Below, in pieces: positions 8,168 to 17,200 of a DNA stretch of 64,000 bases (the first letter of the stretch is position 1; each line of letters opens with the position of its first letter). The DNA comes from Halosimplex pelagicum (GTDB lineage Archaea > Halobacteriota > Halobacteria > Halobacteriales > Haloarculaceae). Location of the stretch: the NCBI RefSeq assembly GCF_013415905.1, contig NZ_CP058909.1:4340001-4404000 (forward strand). Reading direction: 5' to 3'. The translations under genes and the position numbers were made by a program. The notes beneath the pieces were generated by a model. That model saw only the letters and a program-made list of their open reading frames with translations. It ran no database searches and had not been told where the DNA came from.

Positions 8168-9658
8168 CTACCGCAGCGTCGCCGCGGTGACGCCGGCGAG
8201 TTCGCCGGCCACCGCGGGGTCCAGCTGGTCGGCGGTGACCCGCCAGCGCCAGTTGTTCTCCGCGGTGCCGGGGACGTTGAACCGCGCCTCGCTCCCGAGT
8301 TCGAGCAGGTCGGGGACGGTGGTCAGCGCGAGCGCGGCGTCGGAGTCCCAGACGGCCTCGATCAGGTCCCAGGCGATCCGCTCGCCGTCGGTCGCCAGCG
8401 CGTAGTGGAGACAGTCCCGTTGCTCGGCCGAGAGCGACTCGTACCAGCCGACGGCGGTGTCGGTGTCGTGGGTCGAGGTGTAGCCGACGGACTGGCGGGG
8501 GTAGGTCGCGGGTTTGTACCGGTCGGTCTCGGCGCACCAGTCGGCGTAGTGGGGTACCCGCATCCCCGGGAACTCGAAGCGGTCCCGCAGGGCGACCATG
8601 CTCTCGTCGAGGAAGCCCAGGTCCTCGACGACGAACGGCAGGCCGCCCAGGTGCTCGTCCACCGTCTCGAAGAAGTCGTCGGCCGGACCCGGTCGCCACT
8701 CGCCGGCGGCGGGGTCGTCCGCGTCGGCGGGGATCGCCCAGTACTCGTCGAACGCTTTGAAGTGGTCGATGCGGGCGAGGTCGACCAGGTCGAGGAGTCG
8801 CGAGAGGCGACGGCGCCACCACTCGTAGTCGGTCTCGCGCAGGCGGTCCCAGTCGTAGACGGGGTTGCCCCAGCGCTGACCGTCGTCGCCCGGGTTCGGC
8901 GGGACGCCCGCGACGGCGGTCGGGTCGCCCCCCTCGTCCAGCTGGAAGGCGTCCTGGTCGGCCCACACGTCCGCCGAGTCGAGGGCGACGTAGATGGGGA
9001 GGTCGCCGACGAGTTCGACCCCCCGTTCGGCGGCCTCGGCGCGTAGCTCGCGCCACTGGGCGTCGAAGACCCACTGGACGAACGCGTGGTAGTCGACGGC
9101 CTCGGCGTGGGTCTCCCGCGCGGCCGCCAGCGCGTCGGCGTCGCGCCGCGCCAGGTCGGCCGGCCAGTCGGTCCACGCCGCGTCGCCGTGGGCGTCCTTC
9201 AGCGCCGCGTACAGCGCGTAATCCTCCAGCCACGCCGCCTCGCGCTCGCGGAACGCCGCGAACGCCGCCCGTTCTTCCTCCGAGGCCTCCGCGGTGAAGG
9301 TGTCGTGGGCCGCGCGCAGACGCTGGCGCTTGAACGGTGCGACCGCCTCGTAGTTCACGCTCCCGGGCTCGGCGCCCTCGGGCCCGTCGAGGTCGGAGTC
9401 GTCGAGATACCCCCGGTCGGCGAGGTCGACCAGGTCGACCAGCAGCGGGTTGCCGGCGAACGCCGACGAGGAGCCGTACGGGGAGTGGCCGTAGGCGGCC
9501 GAGGTCGGGCCCACCGGGCAGAACTGCCACAGCGACTGGTCGGCCCGGTCGAGGAAGTCGAGGAACTCCCGCGCCCCCGCGCCGAGGTCGCCGACCCCGT
9601 GGGGACCCGGCAGCGAGGTGAGATGCAGAAACACGCCGCTCCGGCGCTCCTGTTGCAT
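8168..9658 (-). CDS. malQ: 4-alpha-glucanotransferase (GH77)
   Basis: Amylomaltase of 496 residues that transfers alpha-1,4-glucan segments between maltodextrins, releasing glucose. The N-terminal family signature is SGVFLHLTSLPGPHGVGDLG, followed by GPTSAAYGHSPYG. The three catalytic carboxylates are visible: Asp298 in RIDHF, Glu345 in VVEDLG and Asp398 in STHDTDT. The ATG at 9656-9658 is preferred to a codon 10 residues earlier because a TATA-like TTTGAAATC lies 23-31 bases upstream of it on the minus strand. It is the first of four alpha-glucan enzymes between 8 and 19 kb, and is divergent from the small zinc protein and the glycosyltransferase. Confidence 0.95.
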   Translation of the reverse strand: MQQERRSGVFLHLTSLPGPHGVGDLGAGAREFLDFLDRADQSLWQFCPVGPTSAAYGHSPYGSSSAFAGNPLLVDLVDLADRGYLDDSDLDGPEGAEPGSVNYEAVAPFKRQRLRAAHDTFTAEASEEERAAFAAFREREAAWLEDYALYAALKDAHGDAAWTDWPADLARRDADALAAARETHAEAVDYHAFVQWVFDAQWRELRAEAAERGVELVGDLPIYVALDSADVWADQDAFQLDEGGDPTAVAGVPPNPGDDGQRWGNPVYDWDRLRETDYEWWRRRLSRLLDLVDLARIDHFKAFDEYWAIPADADDPAAGEWRPGPADDFFETVDEHLGGLPFVVEDLGFLDESMVALRDRFEFPGMRVPHYADWCAETDRYKPATYPRQSVGYTSTHDTDTAVGWYESLSAEQRDCLHYALATDGERIAWDLIEAVWDSDAALALTTVPDLLELGSEARFNVPGTAENNWRWRVTADQLDPAVAGELAGVTAATLR

Positions 9659-9876
9659 GGACTCGCCTTGACTCCCCGACGATTTCAAACTCGGGGTGCG
9701 CCGCTGGCGCGCCGGTCCCGAGGGTTCGAGTCCCCGACCCGACCCCCGACTCCCTATCGATACGGAGACGTACGTTTCACAACATATGCGCCCCTATCGG
9801 CCCAGATACAGCAATATTTTACCGAAATTCGGAGCTAGAGTAAACTTTTATTAGATTGCTGCCCCGATCGTTGGAT

Positions 9877-9999
9877 ATGAGTCGATACCCTCGTCAAACC
9901 CGGAACGAGCGGTTGAACTGCGCGTCCTGCGATTCCCCGGTCGTGAAGGCGGACAACGCGTACGTCTGTGTGGGTTGCGGCGCCTCGCCCGACGAGTGA
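9877..9999 (+). CDS. Small zinc-ribbon protein
   Basis: A 40-codon reading frame encoding a peptide with two CxxC knuckles: LNCASCDS and YVCVGCGAS, 13 residues between the pairs, an arrangement that would hold one zinc ion. The N-terminus is basic (MSRYPRQTRNER). An AT-rich element TAAACTTTTATTA lies 23-36 bases before the ATG, a good leaderless promoter in a locally AT-rich stretch, so expression is likely. Haloarchaea encode many such small zinc finger proteins, mostly of unknown role, some affecting biofilm and swarming. The specific function here is unknown. Confidence 0.72.
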   Translation: MSRYPRQTRNERLNCASCDSPVVKADNAYVCVGCGASPDE

Positions 10000-10104
10000 T
10001 CGGCCTGGCGGTCGGGCGGAGTAGTCGATAGACCGACGTGTCGACGCGGCAGGCGGTGTCGCGGCCGAACGGGTAAAGTGGGGGTAACGCGAAGGGGCTG
10101 TCAG

Positions 10105-11157
10105 ATGGTACCACGCGTTCTCATGCTCGGGTGGGGGTTCCCGCCGAACGTCAGCGGCGGCCTCGACACGGCGGTCGGCGAACTCGTCGACAGGTTCGAC
10201 GCGCGCGACGACGTCGAGGTCGACCTCGTCCTCCCGGCGGAGTACGCGCCGGAGGGTCGCGAGAACGTCCACGGCGTCCCGACCGGAGACGGCGACGTGA
10301 GCACGCGGATCAACCGCCTCGCCGGCGAGTTCGTCGACTACGCGGCCGACGCCGACATCGTCCACACCCACGACTGGTTCGGCTACGGCCCCGGCTCGCG
10401 CGCCCAGGCCACCCACGACGCCGAGTGGGTGACGACGTTCCACTCGCTGACGACCGACCGGAACCGCCAGCCGCCCGACCGCGAGGTCGAGACCGAACAG
10501 CGGATCGTCGACCGCGCCGACCACCTGGTCGCCGTCAGCGACCTCGTCCGCCGGAACATCGTCCACGAGTACGGCGGCGACGCCCGCGTCATCCACAACG
10601 GTTTCTCGTCGGTCGAACCCACCGGTCGCGACCTCAAGGCCGAACTCGACATCGACGGCCCCATGCTCTTCTTCGTCGGTCGCCACACCGACCAGAAGGG
10701 CATCTCCCACCTCGTCTACGCCCTCTCGAAGCTCCGCCGCCCGGACGCGACGCTCGTCCTCGGCGGCACGGGTCACCTCACCGACCAGCTGAAGGAGTTC
10801 GTCGACCTGCTCGGCCTGGGTGACCAGGTGGAGTTCGTCGGCTACGTCCCCGAGCCGGAGCTGGGCGACTACTACGCCTCCGCGGATCTGTTCGTCTCGC
10901 CGTCGCTGGCCGAGCCGTTCGGGATCACGATCGTCGAGGCGCTGTCGGTCGGCACCCGCGTCGTCGCCAGCGAGTCCGGCGCGGCGGAGGTGCTCCCCGA
11001 CGACTGCGTCGTCGAGGTCGAGACCGACTCCGACTCCATCGCCGACGGCATCGACGAGGCGCTGGCCGCCGACACGCCCCTGGAGTACGAGCCCCGCACC
11101 TGGGAGACCGTCGCCGACGAACACGTCGCCTTCTACGAGGAGATCGTCGCGGAGTAA
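10105..11157 (+). CDS. Glycosyltransferase family 4, glycogen-synthase-like
   Basis: GT-B fold glycosyltransferase of 350 residues. The N-terminal domain starts with LMLGWGFPPNVSGGLDTAVG, has the THDWFGYG segment (about residue 92) and the VTTFHSLT turn. The C-terminal nucleotide-sugar domain has FFVGRHTDQKG (about 190-200) and the EX7E motif in AEPFGITIVEAL (about 270-280). The family moves glucose or other sugars from activated donors; the surrounding malQ, GH13 and GH15 genes suggest alpha-glucan synthesis here. Bacterial glycogen synthases are longer (about 470 residues) and GT5, so this is only glycogen-synthase-like. ATG is preceded by GAAGGGGC, a plausible ribosome site. Confidence 0.85.
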   Translation: MVPRVLMLGWGFPPNVSGGLDTAVGELVDRFDARDDVEVDLVLPAEYAPEGRENVHGVPTGDGDVSTRINRLAGEFVDYAADADIVHTHDWFGYGPGSRAQATHDAEWVTTFHSLTTDRNRQPPDREVETEQRIVDRADHLVAVSDLVRRNIVHEYGGDARVIHNGFSSVEPTGRDLKAELDIDGPMLFFVGRHTDQKGISHLVYALSKLRRPDATLVLGGTGHLTDQLKEFVDLLGLGDQVEFVGYVPEPELGDYYASADLFVSPSLAEPFGITIVEALSVGTRVVASESGAAEVLPDDCVVEVETDSDSIADGIDEALAADTPLEYEPRTWETVADEHVAFYEEIVAE

Positions 11158-11195
11158 CAGCGGCGGCCGCGCCGGTCGCGTCCGGGTGGGGGCCC

Positions 11196-11534
11196 TCAGC
11201 GCAGCAGTCGCACGTCGGTCACCGGCTCCGGGTGGACGATGCGGAACCCGTCGGCGGTCGGCGACCGGCCGAGCGTCGCCGGCGCGCGTCGGCTGGACCC
11301 GTACGGGCTGTCGTCGGCGATGCCCTCGTAGGGGTTGTCGCCGCCGGTCGGCCGGTAGGGGGTCGCCTCGCCGTCCTCGTCGTCGGTCGGCTCCGGCGGG
11401 AGGTAGATCCGCTCGCCCGACTCCGAGCGGACGACGGTCGCCACCCGACGCTGGCCCGTCACCTCGACGGTCGTCCGCCCGTCCTCGATGTCGACGTCGA
11501 CCGAGACCGGCCCGTCCGCGTTCGTCCCGCTCAT
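11196..11534 (-). CDS. Conserved haloarchaeal hypothetical protein
   Basis: Predicted 112-residue acidic soluble protein. The first half is beta-rich (VSVDVDIEDGRTTVEVTGQR, then VATVVRSESGERIYLPPEP), the second half is polar and proline-rich and ends FRIVHPEPVTDVRLLR. No membrane segment or cysteine is present. The ATG at 11532-11534 is chosen because a TATA-like GTTAAGTCG lies about 27-35 bases upstream on the minus strand, while the upstream extension is Arg/Ser-rich and lies in the repeat-containing gap. Convergent with the glycosyltransferase. Function unknown. Confidence 0.75.
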   Translation of the reverse strand: MSGTNADGPVSVDVDIEDGRTTVEVTGQRRVATVVRSESGERIYLPPEPTDDEDGEATPYRPTGGDNPYEGIADDSPYGSSRRAPATLGRSPTADGFRIVHPEPVTDVRLLR

Positions 11535-12091
11535 GTCTCGACGGCCGGCCGAGAGCGACTTAACTGTTCGCGTCGGTTCGGACTTGGCGTTCGGTAGCGG
11601 TGGCGGCGGTAGCGGTGAGGCGGTAACGGTGCGGTCGGCGCGTGCTGGAGCGCGCTCTCGTGCGCGCGACGAAATCGCGCGAGGGATTCGCGACTCGTGT
11701 GTCGCGAATCGGCTGGGGAGGTCCGTGGCCGTCTGCGGTTGCTGTGCGGTGCTGTGCTGTCCTGGTGGACTGAAAGGGCGAGGCGCGCTCGCGTGCAGTT
11801 CAGTCGCCTGAGCGGGCACTATCAGCGCGGGCCGTGCGGAGAGCGCGGATATCCCGCTCAGCGACCGCGAGCGCGGCGAGGGCTTTCAGCGCGTGCTGTC
11901 GAGGACGGTCGAGCCAATTGCTAGCGAGCGGGTCGAGAGCTTTCATCGCCTGTCGTCGAGGACGGTCGAGTCGAGTGCGGTCGAGTCGAGTGCGCTCACC
12001 CCGTCCACTGACGATCCGCGACGGACACGACAACCTCGACAGAATCGCGCGCACCGCAAACCCGAAGGGACAGACGCGCGCAGGTGTGGGC
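11535..12091. other. 557-base intergenic region with degenerate repeats
   Basis: No credible gene on either strand. The right part (about 11800-12000) holds a degenerate 57-base repeat, listed separately. The left part (11580-11720) is low-complexity GC-rich sequence with short inverted segments such as GTGTGTCGCGAATC facing GATTCGCGACTCG. The promoter for the downstream GH13 gene must lie at the right end, but no strong TATA box is obvious. Confidence 0.6.
11883..11970. repeat. Degenerate 57-base direct repeat
   Basis: Two 31-base blocks, 11883-11913 and 11940-11970, share 27 of 31 positions and begin exactly 57 bases (19 codons) apart; both end in GTCGAGGACGGTCGAG. A trailing GTCGAGT/GCGGTCGAGT duplication follows. 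Read on the minus strand in one frame the blocks give repeated peptides (LDRPRRQAMKAL and LDRPRQHALKAL), but this frame lacks features of a real gene. Confidence 0.65.
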
Positions 12092-14125
12092 ATGCACCAC
12101 CCGGGACCGCCGCGGTTCGTGGCCGTCGGCGACGAGGTCGAACTCGCGCCGCGCGATCCGGACCCGGCGGCGACCTACGCCTGGACGGTCGCGGCCGCGC
12201 CAGCGGACTCGACCGCGACGGTCGGCGACGACCCGGTCGAGTACTTCCACCCCGACCAACCGGGCCGGTACGTCGTCGCGCTCGACGCGCCCGACGGCCG
12301 CCACGAACTGACCGTCCGGGCGTTCCCCGGCGGGCTCGCGCCCGCTTCGGAGGCCCCCTCGTACCCCACCTCGGGCGCGACGGAGACGACCGCCGACGAG
12401 GCCGCCGCCGGTACCAGCGGCGACGCCGGCGACGGCTCCGACCGAGCGGACGACCGAGAGGAGACGGCCGCCGACCCCGACGGGGGCGGCCGCCCCAGAC
12501 TCTCCCTCTCGGCGACGGTCACCGAGGAGGGCGTCGTCGTCGAGACCGACCCCCAACCACATCCCGACGGGAGCGAGACGGCCGGGGACCTGGACGTGGC
12601 GTTCCTGCTGGACGACCGCGACGACCTCGACCGCGAGGACGTGCGGATCGCGGGCGGGGAGCTGACGGTCCCGCTCGACGCCATCTCCGACCGCGCGCGG
12701 GTCCACGCCGTCGCCGTCGGCCGCCACGGCTACAGCGTCCCGGACGCGGTCGATATCCGTCGCGACGGAGGGGACATCACCATCCACCGCCCCTACGACC
12801 CGCCGGCGTGGGCCGAGGACTCGGTCATCTACGAGGTGTACGTGCGGACGTTCCCCGGCCAGGACGGCGACGCCGCGGACGAGCGCGGGGTCTTCGACGC
12901 CATCCGCGAGCGGCTGGACTACGTGGAGGGACTGGGCGTCGACACGCTGTGGCTGACGCCGGTGCTGGCGAACGACGACGCGCCCCACGGCTACAACGTC
13001 ACGGACTTCTTCGCCCTCGCCGCGGACCTCGGCACCCGCGAGGAGTACGAGCGACTGGTCGAGGCGGCCCACGACCGCGGCATGCGCGTGCTGTTCGACC
13101 TGGTCTGCAACCACTCGGCGCGGGCTCACCCCTACTATCAGGCGGCGGTCTCGGACCCGGCGAGCGAGTACCGCGAGTGGTACGAGTGGCGCGGGCCGGG
13201 GGAGCCGGAGACGTACTTCGACTGGGAGCTGATCGCCAACTTCGACTTCTCGCATCTGCCGGTGCGCCGGCACCTCCTCGACGCGGTCGAGGAGTGGGCG
13301 CCGCTGGTCGACGGCTTCCGCTGCGACATGGCGTGGGCGGTCCCGAACGCCTTCTGGCGGGAGGTCCACGACCGGCTGAAGGCCCGCGACGCCGACTTTC
13401 TCCTGCTGGACGAGACCATCCCCTACATCCCCGACTTCCAGGCGGGGCTGTTCGACGTACACTTCGACTCGACGACCTACGCCGCGCTCCGGCGGGTGGG
13501 CAACGGCGAGCCCGCGGAGGCGGTGCTCGACGCCGTCGAGGACCGCGCCCGGTCGGGGTTTCCCGACCACGCCGGGTTCATGCTCTACGCCGAGAACCAC
13601 GACGAGACGCGCTATCTCGTCGAATGCGGCCGCCCCGCGGCGGAGGCGGCGCTGGGCGCGCTGTTTACCCTCCCCGGCGCGCCGATGGTCTACGCGGGCC
13701 AGGAGTTCGGCCAGCGCGGCAAGCGCGACGCCCTCGCCTGGGCCCACGCCGACGAGTCGCTGCGCGAGCACGTCCGCCGGCTGGCCGCGCTGCGGCGCGA
13801 GCGCGGCTCGCTCGCGACCGCGGCCGCGCTCGACCGGGTCGACTACGAGGTCCGCGAGGGGTGGGACGACCGCGTGGTCGCGTTCCGGCGGCGGGCCGAC
13901 GCGCCGACGGGAGCCGCCGCTGACGGCGGTCGCGGAGAGCACGACGCCGAGGCCGGGATTACCGGCGACGCCGTCGTTGTCGTCCTGAACTTCGGCGCGG
14001 AGCCGGCGACGGTCGCCGTCGACGCCGCGGCGGGCGCGACGGATCTGCTGACCGGCGACTCGGTCGGGAGGGCCGACGGGCTCCGAGTCGACAGCGTCGC
14101 CGTCCTGCCGGCGGGTCGGTCGTGA
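12092..14125 (+). CDS. GH13 alpha-amylase family glycosidase
   Basis: A 677-residue glycoside hydrolase acting on alpha-glucans. Residues 1-230 form two beta-sandwich-like parts joined by an acidic Ser/Thr/Ala linker; the TIM barrel begins near WAEDSVIYEVYVRTFPG. The catalytic residues are visible: nucleophile Asp412 in GFRCDMAW, acid/base Glu441 in LLLDE and the third Asp504 in ENHDETR. Also present are the conserved PVLANDDAPHGYNVTDFF and VFDLVCNHS-type segments. A C-terminal beta domain follows. No signal peptide is seen, so it is probably cytoplasmic. The ATG at 12092 was chosen because upstream in-frame sequence is the low-complexity repeat region. Exact specificity (amylase, maltodextrinase or branching) is not readable. 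Confidence 0.92.
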   Translation: MHHPGPPRFVAVGDEVELAPRDPDPAATYAWTVAAAPADSTATVGDDPVEYFHPDQPGRYVVALDAPDGRHELTVRAFPGGLAPASEAPSYPTSGATETTADEAAAGTSGDAGDGSDRADDREETAADPDGGGRPRLSLSATVTEEGVVVETDPQPHPDGSETAGDLDVAFLLDDRDDLDREDVRIAGGELTVPLDAISDRARVHAVAVGRHGYSVPDAVDIRRDGGDITIHRPYDPPAWAEDSVIYEVYVRTFPGQDGDAADERGVFDAIRERLDYVEGLGVDTLWLTPVLANDDAPHGYNVTDFFALAADLGTREEYERLVEAAHDRGMRVLFDLVCNHSARAHPYYQAAVSDPASEYREWYEWRGPGEPETYFDWELIANFDFSHLPVRRHLLDAVEEWAPLVDGFRCDMAWAVPNAFWREVHDRLKARDADFLLLDETIPYIPDFQAGLFDVHFDSTTYAALRRVGNGEPAEAVLDAVEDRARSGFPDHAGFMLYAENHDETRYLVECGRPAAEAALGALFTLPGAPMVYAGQEFGQRGKRDALAWAHADESLREHVRRLAALRRERGSLATAAALDRVDYEVREGWDDRVVAFRRRADAPTGAAADGGRGEHDAEAGITGDAVVVVLNFGAEPATVAVDAAAGATDLLTGDSVGRADGLRVDSVAVLPAGRS

Positions 14126-14250
14126 ACGCGGCGCTGGCGACCGGAGTCCGTTCGCCGGCCGTCCGAACGGACCGAGGGCGATCCCCGGCGCTGCGGTCCG
14201 TCGATCCCCGTCCATGTGAGCGCGCGGCAACGCCTGCGTCCGAGCCGGGA

Positions 14251-14258
14251 TTTATATA
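14251..14258 (+). promoter_or_regulatory. TATA box of the double glucoamylase gene
   Basis: TTTATATA lies 22-29 bases before the ATG at 14280, a textbook haloarchaeal TATA box for a leaderless transcript. It indicates that the glucoamylase has its own promoter although the GH13 gene ends only 154 bases upstream. Confidence 0.8.
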
Positions 14259-14279
14259 CGGAACGGGCGTGGTGACGGT

Positions 14280-17200
14280 ATGCGGCTGACGACGGCGCTC
14301 GACGAGTACAAGCGGGCACGCGGCGAGCGCTTCCCGGAGGAGACGAGGACGGTCGACGGCGCCTTCTCGGGCCACGGCGACCGGCTGGTCCACGTGGACC
14401 CGAACGGGTCGCTGCGCGACTACTCCGCGCCGCTGTCGGGGTTGCACGGGGTCGACCGCTCGAAACTGGGCGTCCGGACCGCCCGGGGCACCCACTGGTT
14501 CGCCGACCTGGAGACCATCCGCCAGCACTACTACCGCGACACGCGGCTCGTCGAGACCGAGTACGACGCCGGCTCGTTCACCGTCCACCAGTACGACCTG
14601 ACGCTCGGCCGGGCCCACGTCACGCACGTCGAACTGCGGGGGGCCGTCCCGCAGGACGCCCACCTCGTCGCCTTCCTCACGATGGCGCCGGAGGGCGAGG
14701 AGGCCGGCGTCGGCGCGCTGGTCCACGAGGACAGCGGCCCCGCGGGGGCCAGCGTGCTGGAGGTCTTCCACCGGACGGAACACGACTACCTGACGGCCTC
14801 GACCGGTATCGGCGGGGTCCACGGCCAGCGGCCCGAGCGCTTCGCCGAGATCCTCGACGACGACACCGTCGACTTCCCGCGCGGGGAGGGCGAGCGCGCC
14901 TACGACCAGACGCGGATGACCGGCGACTTCGTCGTGACCGCGCCGCTCGAACGCGAGGGGCGCAGTAACCGGACGACGCTGGTCACCCAGCTGTCGGACC
15001 ACCGCGAGATAGACAGGGGCGGGGCGCTCGCGGACCTGCGCGCCTGCGCCGAGGGACACGCGACCGCCGACCAGCTCCGCGCCGCGGCCCGCGACCGGAC
15101 GACCGTCGACGTGCCCGAGTCGACGCCCCGGTCGGACCTGGTGCGGGCGGACCTGCGAGTGGCGGACCTGCTCGAAGGGCCGACCGGCGCGCGGGTCGCC
15201 GCCCCGGAGTTCGACCCGTTCCACGCCAACTCCGGCGGCTACGGCTACGTCTGGTTCCGCGACGACGCCGAGGTGGCCCGCCACGTGCTCGCCGCGGGCG
15301 ACCGCCTCGACCTCCCCGTCGGCGGGCTCGTCGAGCGGGCCGCTCGCTTCCACTGCGACGCCCAGCTGCCCGACGGGACCTGGCCCCACCGCGTGTGGGC
15401 GGTCGACGGCTCGCTCGCGCCCGGGTGGGCCAACGCGAACGTCGAGCGCGACGACGATTCCGTCGAGTACCAGGCCGACCAGACCGCCTCCGTCACCGCC
15501 TTCCTCGCGACGCTGCTCCGCGAGCGCCGCGGCGACCTCGCCGACGACCTGACCGTCTCGATCCGCGAGACCGTCGCCGAGAGCGTCGACGCGCTCACCC
15601 GGACCGTCGGCGAGGACGGGCTGCCCGACCCCTGCCAGAACGTCTGGGAGGACGCCACCGGCCGCTTTACCCACACCGCGGCGACGTACGTCCAGGCGTT
15701 CGCGGCGGTCGCGCGAGCGCCGGTCGGCCGCCAGCTCGCCGACCGGGCGCTGGCGGCCGCCGAGGCCGTCCTCGACGGCCTCGACGGGGTCTACGACGCC
15801 GAGCGGAGCGCCTACCCGATGCGGCTGGTCGACGGCGAGCCGGACCGCCGACTCGACGCGGCGACGCTGTCGCTCGCCGAGGCGGTCGCGGCCTACGACG
15901 CGGTTCCGGAGACGACGCTGGACGACGAGCGGCTCGACCGCGTGGCCGACCACGTGGCGACGACGCTGGACGGGCTGTTCCGCAACCCCGCCGAGAGCGA
16001 GCTCGCGGGGCTGGTCCGCTACGAGGGCGACGACTGGCGGACCGCCGAGCAGGACCGCGAGAAGGTGTGGTCGGCGACGACGGGGATGGGCGCCGTCGCC
16101 GCCGCCGAGGTGGGCGTCCTCCTGAACGAGCGCGGCCGGTCGGGCGACGCGTACCTCGACCGCGCGGGCGACCTCTACGAGCTGCTCGGCGAGGACGGCC
16201 CGCTGACGACCGACGCGGGCTATCTCGCCGAGCAGGCGTTCGACGACGGTGACCTCGACTGCGCGGCGCCGCTCGGCTGGTCGCACGCGCTGCGGCTGCG
16301 CGCGACCGCGGTGCTCGACGCGGAGGCGGCGCTACCCGCCCGCACCTCCGACATCGAGGGACCGACCGACCGGATGCGGTGGACGACCGGCGAGAAGTAC
16401 GGCCTCGGCACCGCCGCCGACCACGACGCCGCCGACCCCTCGCGGGTCTGGTTCACGCTCACCGAGGGCGCGATGACGGAGGTGCGGTTCCCGCAGGTCG
16501 ACCTGATGAACCTCCGCACGCTCGATTTCCTCGTCAACGACCGCGCGGACGACGAGTACACGATCCGGACACACAACGAGTCCCGGGTCAGCGACGACAC
16601 CGTCGAGCGACGGGTCGAACCCGTGGCCGACGACGCGCTGCTCTTTCGGCACGTCTTCACCGAGGCGGGCGACGGCCGCGGCCACGAGTGGGAGCTCACC
16701 GTCGAGTACGCGACCGACCCCGACCACGACGCGGTGCTGGCCGACGTGGAGTTCGCGGCCGCCGACGGCAACGACTACGAGGTGTTCGCCGTCGCGGACA
16801 CGGCGCTGGTCAACAGCGCCACGGCCGACCGCGGCCTGCGACTGGGCGAGCCCGGCTCCCACCACCTCGTCGCCCGCGACCCGACGGCCTACACGGGCGA
16901 CACGGAGGAGCCGTTCCTCGTCGACGAGGACGGCGAGGGCTACTCGGTCGCGATGGCGATGGCCGCCCGCGACCGCTTCGAGTGGGCGACCGTCGGCGCC
17001 GCCGGCAGCGAGCCGCTGCGCGCGCTGTTCACCGACGGCGTCCTCCCCGACCCGCGCGACGCCGTCGACAACCAGAGCGTCGTCCTCGTCGGCCGCCTCG
17101 GCACCGGCGACGCCGTCGAGTCGGAGCTCGCGCTCGGGTTCGCCCGCGCGGCCGACACCGCCGCCGCGCTCGGCGAGGCCGACGGCGCCCTGGAGCGAGG

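Noticed and set aside
9701..9760. T-arm-like GGGTTCGAGTCCCC, possible tRNA
   Set aside because: No matching acceptor stem or anticodon arm can be drawn at tRNA spacing, and the T-stem pairs poorly.
11800..12093. 97-codon minus-strand frame with repeated KAL peptides in the intergenic gap
   Set aside because: Repeats explain its openness; it has no promoter, no ribosome site and no acidic bias typical of halophilic proteins.
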